In this document: one piece after another, positions 8,665-16,414 of the stretch
Numbering within the stretch: position 1 is the stretch's first letter
Layout: each line of letters begins with the position of its first letter
From: Myxococcales bacterium
Lineage (GTDB): Bacteria > Myxococcota_A > Bradymonadia > UBA7976 > UBA1532
Direction: 5' to 3'
Length of the DNA stretch: 64,000 nt
Assembly (NCBI GenBank): GCA_020633435.1
Contig: JACKDP010000002.1
Span: forward strand, 124,001-188,000
Translations under genes and position numbers: made by a program
Notes under the pieces: model-generated
Database searches by the model: none
What the model was told of the DNA's origin: nothing
What the model saw: the letters and a program-made list of their open reading frames with translations, nothing else

Positions 8665-10511
8665 TGTGGCAGCGGATCGTCGAGTTCTTCCGCCGGCTCC
8701 TGGGCGGCGGTAGCAAGCCGGCCCTCGAGGACGCCTCCAGCGCGACGCCCCAGGCGGCGCCGCCCCGGGCCGAGCCCCCGAAGGCCGAGCCCCCGAAGGC
8801 CGAGCCCCCGAAGGCCGAGCCCCCGAAGGTCGAGCCCCCGCAGGTCGAGGCCCAGGTCGAGCCGCCGAAGGCCGAGGAGCCCGCCCCCGTCGCCGCCGCC
8901 CCCGTGGTGGCCGCCGCCGCCGAGGCCGCCCAGGCCGAGCCGGAGGATGACGAGGACGACGACGAGGACGACGAGGACGACGACGAGGACGACGAGGACG
9001 ACGAGCGCCCCAGCCGCGTCGGCCAGCGCGCGAACTCGAAGGCGGCCCGCCGTCGGGCGCGGCGCAAGCGCAAGCAGAAGCGCCTCGACCACATCAAGGA
9101 GACGGCCCAGGAGGTCGAGGCCCGCAAGGCCGACGAGGCCCGCAAGGCCGACGAGGCCCGCAAGGCCGCCGAGGCGAAGGCAGCCGAAGAGGCCCGCAAG
9201 GCGGAGGAGGCCCGCAAGGCCGAGCAGGCGCAGGCGGCCGAGGAGGCCCGGGCGGCCGAGGAGGCCCGCAAGGCCGAGCAGGCGCGGCAGGCGGAAGAGG
9301 CCCGGCTGGCCGACGAGGCCCGCCAGGCGGCGGCTGCGGCCGAGGCGGCGGCGGCGGCCGAGGCGGCTGCGCAGGCCGCGGCCGACGTCGCGCAGGCCCC
9401 GGCCGTGGATCTCGCCGACCTCTCCATGGACGAGGCCCAGGCGCTCGACGAGGTGAAGCGCGAGATCCAGGAGTCGCCCGCCTCGGCGTACGACCCCCTC
9501 GACGCGGCGGCCACCGTGGCCATGCCCGCGCTCTCGGCCAAGTTCCTGGCCGAGCGCCTGGAGCAGCAGCGCGCCGCGGCGGCCCCGCCCCCGGCGGACG
9601 AGCTGGCCCTGCCCGAGACCTCCTTCGACGAGCCGCCCCCCCGCACCTCGCGGGTGGTGACGATCAGCCCGCCGGACTCCGATCCCCCCGCGGTGGAGGA
9701 GCCGGTGGCCGAGGCCCCGCCCGTGGTGGAGGCCCCGCCCGTGGTCGAAGCGCCGCCCGTGGTCGAGGAGCCGGCGGCCGAGGAGCCTGCGGCCGAGGAG
9801 CCCGTGGCCGAGGAGCCTGCGGAGCCCGTGGCCGAGGAGCCTGCGGCCGAGGAGCCCGCGGCCGAGGAGCCCGCGGCCGAGGAGCCCGTGGCCGAGGAGC
9901 CTGCGGCCGACGAGCCCGTGGCCGAGGAGCCTGCGGAGCCCGTGGCCGAGGAGCCGGCGGAGCCTGCGCCCGAGGAGCCCGCGGCCGAGGAGCCTGCGGC
10001 GCCTGCGGCCGAGGAGCCTGCGGCCGAGGAGCCCGCGGCCGAGGAGCCGGCTGCGCCCGCGGCTGAGCCCGCCACCCCGGCGGCGGCCGAGGAGCCCCAG
10101 CGCCCGCTCGGCGGTGGCCTGGGCAAGAGCCCGCTCGGCGCCGTGGACGCTGGCTGGGGATCCCTGGGCGGCGGCAAGAGCGCGCTCGGCGGCGGCCTCG
10201 GTGGCCTCGGTGGCGGCAAGAGCCCCCTCGGCGGCGGCGGCCTCGGCGGCGGCGGCCTCGGCGGCGGCGGCCTGGGTGGCCTGGGCGGCGGCAAGAGCCC
10301 GCTCGGCGGCGGCGGCCTGGGTGGCCTGGGCGGCGGCGGCCTCGGCGGCGGTGGCCTGGGCGGCGGCGGCCTCGGCGGCGGTGGCGGCCTGGGTGGCCTC
10401 GGCGGTGGCGGCCTCGGTGGTCGCCGGCCCGGCAGCCTGCTCGGCGGCGGCGGCCTCGGCGGCCTGAAGAAGAAGGACGACGACGAGGGCGAGGGCGGCG
10501 ACTCGAAGTGA
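8664..10511 (+). CDS. low-complexity disordered scaffold-like protein
   Basis: A 615-residue protein built from blocks of biased composition. An amphipathic N-terminus (MWQRIVEFFRRLLGGGSKPA) comes first and may touch a membrane. It is followed by four AEPPK repeats, an Asp/Glu run (about 95-115), a strongly basic patch (RRRARRKRKQKRL), and an Ala/Glu/Lys/Arg single-helix segment with EARKAEEA repeats. After a short ordered stretch come many EEPAAEEPVA repeats, a Gly/Leu-rich block of GGGLGG repeats, and a charged tail. No enzyme motif is present. Most of it should be disordered or a stable single helix, which suits a scaffold or phase-separating role (inference). ATG 8664 overlaps the DUF2997 stop, tying it to the Ycf46 operon. 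Confidence 0.8.
   Translation: MWQRIVEFFRRLLGGGSKPALEDASSATPQAAPPRAEPPKAEPPKAEPPKAEPPKVEPPQVEAQVEPPKAEEPAPVAAAPVVAAAAEAAQAEPEDDEDDDEDDEDDDEDDEDDERPSRVGQRANSKAARRRARRKRKQKRLDHIKETAQEVEARKADEARKADEARKAAEAKAAEEARKAEEARKAEQAQAAEEARAAEEARKAEQARQAEEARLADEARQAAAAAEAAAAAEAAAQAAADVAQAPAVDLADLSMDEAQALDEVKREIQESPASAYDPLDAAATVAMPALSAKFLAERLEQQRAAAAPPPADELALPETSFDEPPPRTSRVVTISPPDSDPPAVEEPVAEAPPVVEAPPVVEAPPVVEEPAAEEPAAEEPVAEEPAEPVAEEPAAEEPAAEEPAAEEPVAEEPAADEPVAEEPAEPVAEEPAEPAPEEPAAEEPAAPAAEEPAAEEPAAEEPAAPAAEPATPAAAEEPQRPLGGGLGKSPLGAVDAGWGSLGGGKSALGGGLGGLGGGKSPLGGGGLGGGGLGGGGLGGLGGGKSPLGGGGLGGLGGGGLGGGGLGGGGLGGGGGLGGLGGGGLGGRRPGSLLGGGGLGGLKKKDDDEGEGGDSK
9690..10080 (+). repeat. Glu/Pro/Ala short tandem repeats within the scaffold-like gene
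   Basis: In-frame degenerate repeats of gaggagcc(t/c)gcggcc type encode EEPAAEEPVAEEP. The units are 12-15 bases long and vary by synonymous bases. Comparable EEPVAEEP runs occur in the RNase E/G tail at 13.7-14.3 kb, suggesting shared compositional drift. Confidence 0.8.
10100..10465 (+). repeat. Gly/Leu-rich GGGLGG repeat array
   Basis: The bases ggcggcggcctc and near variants repeat across about 365 bases, encoding GGGLGG. They are punctuated by four copies of GGKSPLGG/GGKSALGG. The array lies in frame at the C-terminus of the disordered protein and ends in a charged KKKDDDEGEGGDSK tail. Confidence 0.85.
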
Positions 10512-11005
10512 GGCCGTCCGACCTCCCGCCGCTCTCGCCGCAGAGCGAGCGGATCCAGCGCCACGCGGGCCGCATGGGCATCCTCCGGGTGCTCGGCGCG
10601 GCCGGCGCCCCCCCGATGGCGCGCGTCCCCGACTTCCCCGAGCCCACGTTCGATGCCCCGGTCCAGCTCCGCGAGGACGACCTCATCGCCTTCGCGCTGG
10701 CCGAGCCGCGGCCGGTGGAGCCCCCGCCGGAGGTAGAGCGCTGGATGACCGAGGTGACGCCTCAGTTCTTCCTGCGCAACACCTGGCGGGTGGACCGCCC
10801 CGATACCGACATTCGCCAGGAATTCGAGCACTTTACGTGGCTTGAGCGGGTCGAGCCGCCGGCCGCGCTGGTGCAGGAGAGCTTCGTCCGGCCGGGCCCC
10901 GAAGTGGAGGCCGCCCCCGCTGCCCTGCGCAGTTATCTGGCGGAGCGGGCCGCGCTCATGGTAGAGCCCTGGCACCTGCGCTTCGGCCGGCCCGATCCGG
11001 GCTGA
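10508..11005 (+). CDS. hypothetical protein, last gene of the Ycf46 operon
   Basis: A 165-residue soluble protein that I do not recognise. The N-terminal third is Pro-rich and probably flexible. The C-terminal half has aromatic, better-ordered sequence (VTPQFFLRNTWRVDRPD, EFEHFTWLERVEPP, VEPWHLRFGRPDPG). It contains no Cys. The start is GTG overlapping the upstream stop (GTGA), so it belongs to the same transcript as the disordered scaffold. A role with the FHA/Ycf46/DUF1257 products is inferred only from position. Confidence 0.75.
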   Translation: MRPSDLPPLSPQSERIQRHAGRMGILRVLGAAGAPPMARVPDFPEPTFDAPVQLREDDLIAFALAEPRPVEPPPEVERWMTEVTPQFFLRNTWRVDRPDTDIRQEFEHFTWLERVEPPAALVQESFVRPGPEVEAAPAALRSYLAERAALMVEPWHLRFGRPDPG

Positions 11006-11143
11006 GGCGCGGCGGCGCCCACGGGGTGCCCACGAGCGGCTCGCCGCTCACCGACTCGAGAGCCCCGCCCCACCCCCCGTCGCAAGGCCCTCGCGCTGCG
11101 AGCAGGCCGCCGGGCGGAGGGGGCGGACGAAGACAGACTCAGC

Positions 11144-11162
11144 GCGGCCCCGTCGGGGCCGC
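11144..11162 (+). other. perfect hairpin in the RNase E/G leader
   Basis: GCGGCCCC, a three-base loop and GGGGCCGC form an 8-bp perfect stem about 95 bases before the RNase E/G start. No T-run follows, so it is a poor rho-independent terminator. RNase E homologues often regulate their own mRNA through leader structure, which makes this a candidate control element (inference). Confidence 0.35.
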
Positions 11163-11256
11163 CCCTCGCCCGCCACAGGCAGGCGACCGACACCGCCCCC
11201 CGCCCCGAAGACGCCCCCCGTGGAGGCGCCGGGCAGCGGGCCGGCAGGGAGACAAC

Positions 11257-13392
11257 ATGAGCAAGAAGATGCTGGTGAACGCCGCGCAGGCCGGTGAAGT
11301 GCGCGTGGCGATCGTCGACGAGGGGATCCTCGAAGAGCTCAACGTGGCCTTTGAAGGCAGCGAGCAGATCCGCGGCAACATCTACCGGGCCCGGGTGGTC
11401 ACGGTGGAGCCCGGCCTGCAGGCGGCGTTCGTCGACTACGGGGCCGAGCGCAACGGCTTCATCACCTTCAACGACATCAACGCGCGGTTCTACAACCGCA
11501 CGTTCACCGGCAAGGGCCGGCCGCGCATCCAGGATGTGCTGGCCCCCGGCGCCGAGATGCTCGTGCAGGCGTACAAGGAGGAGGTCGGCAACAAGGGCGC
11601 GGCCCTGACCACCGACATCACCCTGCCCGGGCGCTACCTGGTGATCATGCCCCACTCCGCGACGGGGGGCGTCAGCCGGAAGATCCAGGACGAGGAGACG
11701 CGCAAGCGCCTCAAGGACCTGATCGAGAAGCTCGAGCCCCCGGAGGACATGGGCATCATCGTCCGCACCGCGGGCGAGGAGCGCAGCAAGAAGGAGCTGC
11801 AGGCCGACTTCCAGGAGCTGGTGCGGGTCTGGGGCCACATCCAGGTGCGCTACAACCAGGCGCGCCAGACGGGCCTCGTCTACCGCGAGCCCAACGTCGT
11901 CATCCGCTCCGTGCGCGACTACTACACCGACGACGTGGACGAGGTGGTCGTCGACGACGCCGACCTGCACCGCCAGGTGCTCGACTTCTTCGAGCGCCAC
12001 ATCCCGGACGACACCGGGAAGGTGAAGCACTACACCGGCAAGATGCCGATCTTCAGCAACTTCGGGCTGGAGCGGCAGCTCGAGAACATCTCCAGCCACC
12101 GCGTGCCCCTGCGCAGCGGCGGGTCCATCGTGGTCAACCCCACGGAGGCCCTGACGGCCATCGACGTGAACTCGGGCAAGTCCCGGGGGCAGTCGAGCCA
12201 GGAGCAGATGGCCTACGAGACCAACAAGGAGGCCGCCGAGGAGGTGGCCCGCCAGCTCCGCCTGCGGGATCTGGGTGGCCTCGTGGTGGTCGACTTCATC
12301 GACATGAGCGACTCCAAGCACCGCCGCGACGTGGAGCGGACGCTCAAGAAGGCCATGAAGCGCGACAAGGCCCGCGTCGAGCTGGGCCGCATCTCGCAGT
12401 TCGGCCTGCTGGAGCTCTCGCGCCAGCGCATCAAGGCCCGGCTGCTGGCCAGCACCCACCGCGTCTGCCCCATGTGCGACGGCTCCGGCTACGTCATGAG
12501 CACGGAGGCGACGGCCATGGGCATGCTGCGCCGGCTGCAGGAGCTGGCCGTCAGCAGCGCCCGCGGCTCCGTCGTGCGCGGCCGCCTGCCGGTGCCGGTG
12601 GCCCTGCACCTGCTCAACTTCCACCGCGCGAGCATCGCCGAGCTGGAGGAGCGCTTCGAGGTCACCATCGAGCTGATCCCCGAGATCGGCGCCATCAGCA
12701 CCCGCGAGGCCTTCGAGGTCAGCGCCCCCAACCAGGGCGAGAAGCGCGAGGAGGCCCGCGGTGGTCGCCGCGGTGACCGCCGCGAGGGCCGCGACGGCCG
12801 GGAGGGCCGCGACAACCGCCGCCAGGCCCAGCCGAGCCGGCCGCGCCGCCCGGAGAACGTGCCCGACATCCCGCCCCCGGAGGACGACGAGCCCTTCGAG
12901 CCGCCGCGCATCCTGGGCTTCATGGCCCCCGAGGAGCTGGCGGCGGCGGATCTGGGCCCCGAGGACGTGCAGGCCCCCGCGGACGCGGCCCAGCTCGAGG
13001 CCCCCGAGGAGGACGCCGACGAGGCCGAGGCCGGCGAGGCCGCCCAGGACGAGGGGGACGACGGCCGCCGGCGCCGGCGCCGGCGTCGCCGCCGCCGTGG
13101 TCGGGGGGGTGACGAGGCCAGCGGCGCCGAGGACCGCGCGGCCGAGGATGCGGGCGACGAGGCCGCCGACGAGGCGGGCGACGACGAGGCCGCGGCGGAT
13201 GACGCCGAGGCGGGCGACGACGAGGACGCCTCGGCGGCCGAGCGCCGGGCGGCGGCGCGCGAGCGCAACCGCGCGCGCCGGGATCGGCGGCGCCGTGGGC
13301 GTGGGGGCGACGAGGCCCGGCCTGAGGCGGCCAGGCCCCGGCGGCCGAGGTCGAGGCCCCGGCGGCCGAGGTCGAGACGCCTGAGGCCCTGA
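11257..13392 (+). CDS. rng: ribonuclease E/G family endoribonuclease
   Basis: A 711-codon frame for the RNase E/G catalytic module, which cuts single-stranded RNA in rRNA processing and mRNA decay. An S1-like domain (GNIYRARVVTVEPGLQAAFV) spans roughly residues 40-120. The DNase-I-like catalytic centre has AIDVNSGKSRG with Asp303 and VVVDFIDM with Asp346. The zinc link is CPMC at Cys404/Cys407. These positions coincide with those known for E. coli RNase E. After about residue 500 the chain becomes an acidic/Arg-rich disordered tail. The visible stop at 13390-13392 is probably artificial, because the tail continues in other frames to 15271. ATG 11257 has GGGAG upstream. Whether RNase E or G is the better name is unclear; no E. 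coli-like microdomains are recognisable. Confidence 0.92.
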   Translation: MSKKMLVNAAQAGEVRVAIVDEGILEELNVAFEGSEQIRGNIYRARVVTVEPGLQAAFVDYGAERNGFITFNDINARFYNRTFTGKGRPRIQDVLAPGAEMLVQAYKEEVGNKGAALTTDITLPGRYLVIMPHSATGGVSRKIQDEETRKRLKDLIEKLEPPEDMGIIVRTAGEERSKKELQADFQELVRVWGHIQVRYNQARQTGLVYREPNVVIRSVRDYYTDDVDEVVVDDADLHRQVLDFFERHIPDDTGKVKHYTGKMPIFSNFGLERQLENISSHRVPLRSGGSIVVNPTEALTAIDVNSGKSRGQSSQEQMAYETNKEAAEEVARQLRLRDLGGLVVVDFIDMSDSKHRRDVERTLKKAMKRDKARVELGRISQFGLLELSRQRIKARLLASTHRVCPMCDGSGYVMSTEATAMGMLRRLQELAVSSARGSVVRGRLPVPVALHLLNFHRASIAELEERFEVTIELIPEIGAISTREAFEVSAPNQGEKREEARGGRRGDRREGRDGREGRDNRRQAQPSRPRRPENVPDIPPPEDDEPFEPPRILGFMAPEELAAADLGPEDVQAPADAAQLEAPEEDADEAEAGEAAQDEGDDGRRRRRRRRRRRGRGGDEASGAEDRAAEDAGDEAADEAGDDEAAADDAEAGDDEDASAAERRAAARERNRARRDRRRRGRGGDEARPEAARPRRPRSRPRRPRSRRLRP

Positions 13393-13534
13393 GCCGGCGG
13401 TCCGATCGGTCCTGCCGCCGCCGCCGTGGCCGCGCAGCGAGGCGCGGCGGCGGTCGAGCAGGCGGCGGTGGCCGCGGCGGTGGTCGAGGCCCCGCGGCGG
13501 CGGACGCCCCAGCCGAGCAGGCGCCCGTCCTGGC

Positions 13535-14475
13535 GAGCCGCCGGGCCGCAGACCGGCTGCGCAAGCGGCGGGGCGGGCGAGGCCCCGCGGACGCGCCGGT
13601 GGTCGAGGCGGCGGTCGAGGAGCCGGTGGCCGAGCCCCGTGGCCGAGGCGATTGCCGAGGCGATTGCCGAGCCGAAGGCCCGGCGAGCCGGCGGGCGGCG
13701 GACCGGCTGCGCAAGCGGCTGGGCGGCGAGGCGGCCCCGGCGGCGCCCGTGGCCGAGGCGCCCGTGGCCGAGGAGCCCGTGGTCGAGGAGCCGGTGGCGG
13801 AGCCTGTCGCCGAGGCGCCGAAGGGCCCGGCGAGCCGGCGGGCGGCGGACCGGCTGCGCAAGCGGCTGGGCGGCGAGGCGGCGCCGGCGGCGCCGGTGGA
13901 GCCCGTGGCCGAGGAGCCCGTGGTCGAGGAGCCCGTGGCGGAGCCCGTCGCCGAGGCGTCGAAGGCCCCGGCGAGCCGGCGGGCGGCGGACCGGCTGCGC
14001 AAGCGGCTGGGCGGCGAGGCGGCGCCGGCGGCGCCGGTGGAGCCGTGGCCGAGGAGCCCGTGGTCGAGGAGCCGGTGGCGGAGCCCGTCGCCGAGGCGCG
14101 TCGAAGGCCCTGGCGAGCCGGCGGGCGGCGGACCGGCTGCGCAAGCGGCTGGGCGGCGAGGCGGCGCCGGCGGCGCCGGTGGAGCCCGTGGCCGAGGAGC
14201 CCGTGGTCGAGGAGCCGGTGGCGGAGCCCGTCGCCGAGGCGCCGAAGGCCCCGGCGAGCCGGCGGGCGGCGGACCGGCTGCGCAAGCGGCTGGGCGGCGG
14301 CAGCGCCGGCCCCGAGTGGAGCCGTGCGGAGCCGGTGGTCGAGGCGCGTGGCGGGCCGAGGCCGGAGCCCGGCGGGCGGCGGACCGTGCGCAAGGAGCGC
14401 GATTGCCGAGGCGAAGGCCGAGCCCGGCGAGCCGGCGAGCCGGCGGCGGACCGGCTGCGCAAGCGGCTGAGCGGC
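13535..14475 (+). repeat. about 141-bp tandem repeats encoding SRRAADRLRKRLGG modules
   Basis: Seven copies of a unit containing gaccggctgcgcaagcgg occur. Copy ends fall near 13560, 13710, 13857, 13998, 14140, 14281 and 14458, so the inner period is 141-142 bases (47 codons). Each unit encodes a basic helix SRRAADRLRKRLGGE followed by an acidic Pro/Glu/Val spacer. The regular basic helices could be RNA- or protein-binding modules of the RNase tail. Confidence 0.85.
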
Positions 14476-15084
14476 GAGGCCCCCGCGGAGGCGGTGGTCG
14501 AGGCGCCCGAGCCGACGCCGGAGCCGGCGGCCGAGCCGACCGAGGAGGCCGGGCGCTCGCGCCGGCGCAACCGTCGGCGCGGCGCAGCGGCCGAGCCGGC
14601 CGTCGTCGAGGCGGCGATCGAGGAGCCGGCCGTCGTCGACGCGGTGGAGCCGGTGGCCGAGGAGCCCGTCGCCGAAGAGCCGGCCGCCGAGCCGGAGCCG
14701 TTGGCAGAGCCGTTGGCGGAGCCGAAGCCCTCTCGCCGCCGGTCCCGCCGGGGCGCGAAGGCAGAGGCCGAGGTGGCCGCGCGAGCCAGCCGGCGCCCGC
14801 CGCGGCGCCCGGAGCCGGCCGCGACGCCGGAGCCTGAGGCGCCGAAGCCCGCGCCCCGACGCGCACGCGCAGCAAGCCCGCTGCCGTCGAGCCGGCGCCG
14901 ACGCCCGAGCCGGAGGCCGCGGCGACGCCGGAGCCCGCGCCGGAGCCCACCTGCCCCGGCGGACGCGGAGCAAGCCGGCGGTGACGGCCGCCGCGCCGGT
15001 CAGGCGGCGCTGGCGGCGCCCGCCGAGCCAGGCCCCCGCCGAGCCGGTCGAGCCCGAGAAGCCCGCCCGGTCGCGCTCCAAGGC

Positions 15085-15190
15085 GAAGCCGGCGAAGGCC
15101 GCGCCCGCCAAGGCCGCGCCCGCCAAGGCCGCGCCCGCCAAGGCGAAGCCGGCGAAGGCCGCGCCCGCCAAGGCCCGGCCCTCCCGCGCC
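15085..15190 (+). repeat. Lys/Pro/Ala 15-bp repeats near the RNase tail end
   Basis: Near-identical 15-base units (gcgcccgccaaggcc and gcgaagccggcgaag variants) encode AAPAK and KPAKA. The result is a basic histone H1-like segment just before the final acidic terminus. Confidence 0.75.
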
Positions 15191-15282
15191 CGCAAGGCCG
15201 AGCCGGCCGTCGACGAGAGCGCGCGCGACGCGGCGGCCTCGATCTTCGCCACGCTGCCCAGCGACGACTGAGCCGCGGCGCC

Positions 15283-15307
15283 CCCCGGTCAGCCAGGCTG
15301 GCCGGGG
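15283..15307 (+). terminator. hairpin after the RNase E/G tail
   Basis: CCCCGGTCAG pairs with CTGGCCGGGG (one wobble) 12 bases after the stop at 15271. No T-run follows, so this is a stem-only terminator candidate between two convergent genes. Confidence 0.4.
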
Positions 15308-15341
15308 ACGCATCCTCCTGATTTCACTGCGATTGTCGGCA

Positions 15342-15365
15342 CCCGCCCCCCGCTCGGGGGGTGGG
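15342..15365 (-). terminator. GC hairpin after the small secreted protein gene
   Basis: CCCGCCCCCC, loop GCTC and GGGGGGTGGG form a 10-bp stem with one wobble, four bases beyond the minus-strand stop at 15370. It also lies downstream of the convergent RNase gene, so it could act in both directions. No U-tract is present. Confidence 0.4.
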
Positions 15366-15369
15366 GCGC

Positions 15370-15846
15370 CTACTCCTCGACGAGCAGGGCGTACTCGATG
15401 GTCCCGCCGAGCGGGGACTGGAAGACGTAGATGCCCGCCGTCAGGGTGATGGGGAAGTCGAAGACCTCGCCCACCCGGATGGCGCCGCCACTCGTCGTGG
15501 GCAGGCCCTTGTCATGGGCCCCCCGGATGGCGAAGTCGAGGGCCCACGGCACCTCGGCGTTGCGCACCCGGAACACGTAGCGCCCGGGCTTCAGGCGCAG
15601 CCGCTTCAGGCCCGCCTCCCGCGTGACCAGCGTCGCGCGGTTGAGGCGCTCGCACTTCTCGGTGTCGTCGCCGCGCAGGGGCAAGGGATCCGTCTCCGCC
15701 TCGGCGATGAGGCAGCGCTTCAGCGTCACCTCGACCACCGTCGCCCCGTCCGCGCCGGGCGCGCCCGTCGGCCGCCAGTCCGCGGGGGTCGGCGCCGCCG
15801 CCGCGCCCCCCGCCCACAGCAGACCCAGCAGGGCGAGCGGCCTCAC
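15370..15846 (-). CDS. small secreted beta-rich protein
   Basis: A 158-residue protein with a clear signal peptide (RPLALLGLLWAGGAAAA). The mature domain is beta-rich: RLRLKPGRYVFRVRNAEVPW and FPITLTAGIYVFQSPLGG resemble the last strands of a cupredoxin-like sandwich. The copper ligands of true cupredoxins are not evident, so that is only a fold guess. Two Cys (KRC, EKC) could form a disulphide. The start is GTG overlapping the upstream stop (GTGA). It is the third gene of a secreted-protein run begun by the metzincin lipoprotein. Confidence 0.75.
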   Translation of the reverse strand: MRPLALLGLLWAGGAAAAPTPADWRPTGAPGADGATVVEVTLKRCLIAEAETDPLPLRGDDTEKCERLNRATLVTREAGLKRLRLKPGRYVFRVRNAEVPWALDFAIRGAHDKGLPTTSGGAIRVGEVFDFPITLTAGIYVFQSPLGGTIEYALLVEE

Positions 15847-16412
15847 GGCGTCGACTCCAGCCGCTTCGGCGGGGCCAGCAGCGCCCGCACCGTCGGCGAC
15901 TTCTCCGCGCGGAAGAGCCGGTCGCGCAGGGCGCGGGCCCCGTCGCCAGGCATCTCCGCCAGGGCGCGCGCGCAGGCCTCGCGCAGGGGCACGTCGTCCA
16001 CCGCCCCCGCGTAGATGCCCGCCACCAGGTCCATGTGCTTCGCGCCGTGGTTCGCCACGAGCACCGCCACCACCTTGCGGCGCAGCAGGCTCTCCACGCC
16101 GTCGGCGCCGGCGAACGCCACCAGGACGGGCTCGGTGGCCTGCCCCGGGGTGTTCACCATCGCCGACAGGGCGCGGGCGCGGACGAAGAGGGCCTCGCCG
16201 TCGTCCAGGGCCAGCCCGATGAGGGCCGCCGCCAGGTGCGGGCCGACGCGCTTGTAGTGGTGGGGCTCCGGCACGAACTCGTAGCCGTGGAACCACTGGC
16301 GCACCGTCTCGCGGGCCTCCGCGACGGTGCCGGCCTCCGCCGACGCCACCGCCGGCAGGACCAGGCTGGCCAGCAAGAACGCCTTCGTGATCAGCAGGTT
16401 GCGCATCTTCAT
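15843..16412 (-). CDS. exported HEAT-like repeat protein
   Basis: A 189-residue protein with a classical signal peptide (MKMRNLLITKAFLLASLVLP then VASA). The mature part is a series of helical pairs with Ala/Leu spacing that reads like HEAT/armadillo repeats (PHLAAALIGLALDDGEALFV, VESLLRRKVVAVLVANH). No catalytic motif is evident. ATG 16412 is preferred over the long upstream extension, which is shadow sequence of the metzincin gene. It starts 2 bases after that gene's stop and overlaps the next gene by 4 bases, so the three are almost certainly co-transcribed and secreted together. Confidence 0.78.
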   Translation of the reverse strand: MKMRNLLITKAFLLASLVLPAVASAEAGTVAEARETVRQWFHGYEFVPEPHHYKRVGPHLAAALIGLALDDGEALFVRARALSAMVNTPGQATEPVLVAFAGADGVESLLRRKVVAVLVANHGAKHMDLVAGIYAGAVDDVPLREACARALAEMPGDGARALRDRLFRAEKSPTVRALLAPPKRLESTP

Positions 16413-16414
16413 CC

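Larger units (their letters stand above)
13327..15271 (+). pseudogene. frame-disrupted continuation of the RNase E/G C-terminal tail
   Basis: Plus-strand sequence after 13330 keeps encoding the same Glu/Pro/Ala and Arg-rich tail, but it jumps between all three frames. Comparing successive repeats gives likely length changes near 13332 (-1), 13638 (+1), 13681 (-1), 14043 (-1) and 14098 (+2), then near 14860 and 14950-14980. Between them sit intact SRRAADRLRKRLGG modules, EEPVVEEPVAEP runs and finally KPAKAAPAKA repeats. The product ends in a convincing terminus, ASIFATLPSDD, with TGA at 15271. If repaired, the enzyme would be about 1,340 residues. Open stretches exist in single frames (for example 13426-15321) but read partly as shadow. 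Sequencing error is the simplest explanation; real decay of a dispensable tail is the alternative. Confidence 0.6.

Noticed and set aside
11026..11256. A longer RNase E/G start using upstream in-frame codons
   Set aside because: The added 77 residues are Pro/Arg noise. ATG 11257 has a GGGAG site and gives the family N-terminus and E. coli-like residue numbering.
13535..14475. CRISPR-like regular repeats
   Set aside because: The period of about 141 bases, in-frame protein meaning and similar spacers show a coding tandem repeat, not a repeat-spacer array.
10933..15252. A 1439-codon minus-strand frame over the RNase E/G gene
   Set aside because: Antisense shadow. The plus strand encodes RNase E/G with exact catalytic and zinc residues, while the minus product is repetitive and featureless.
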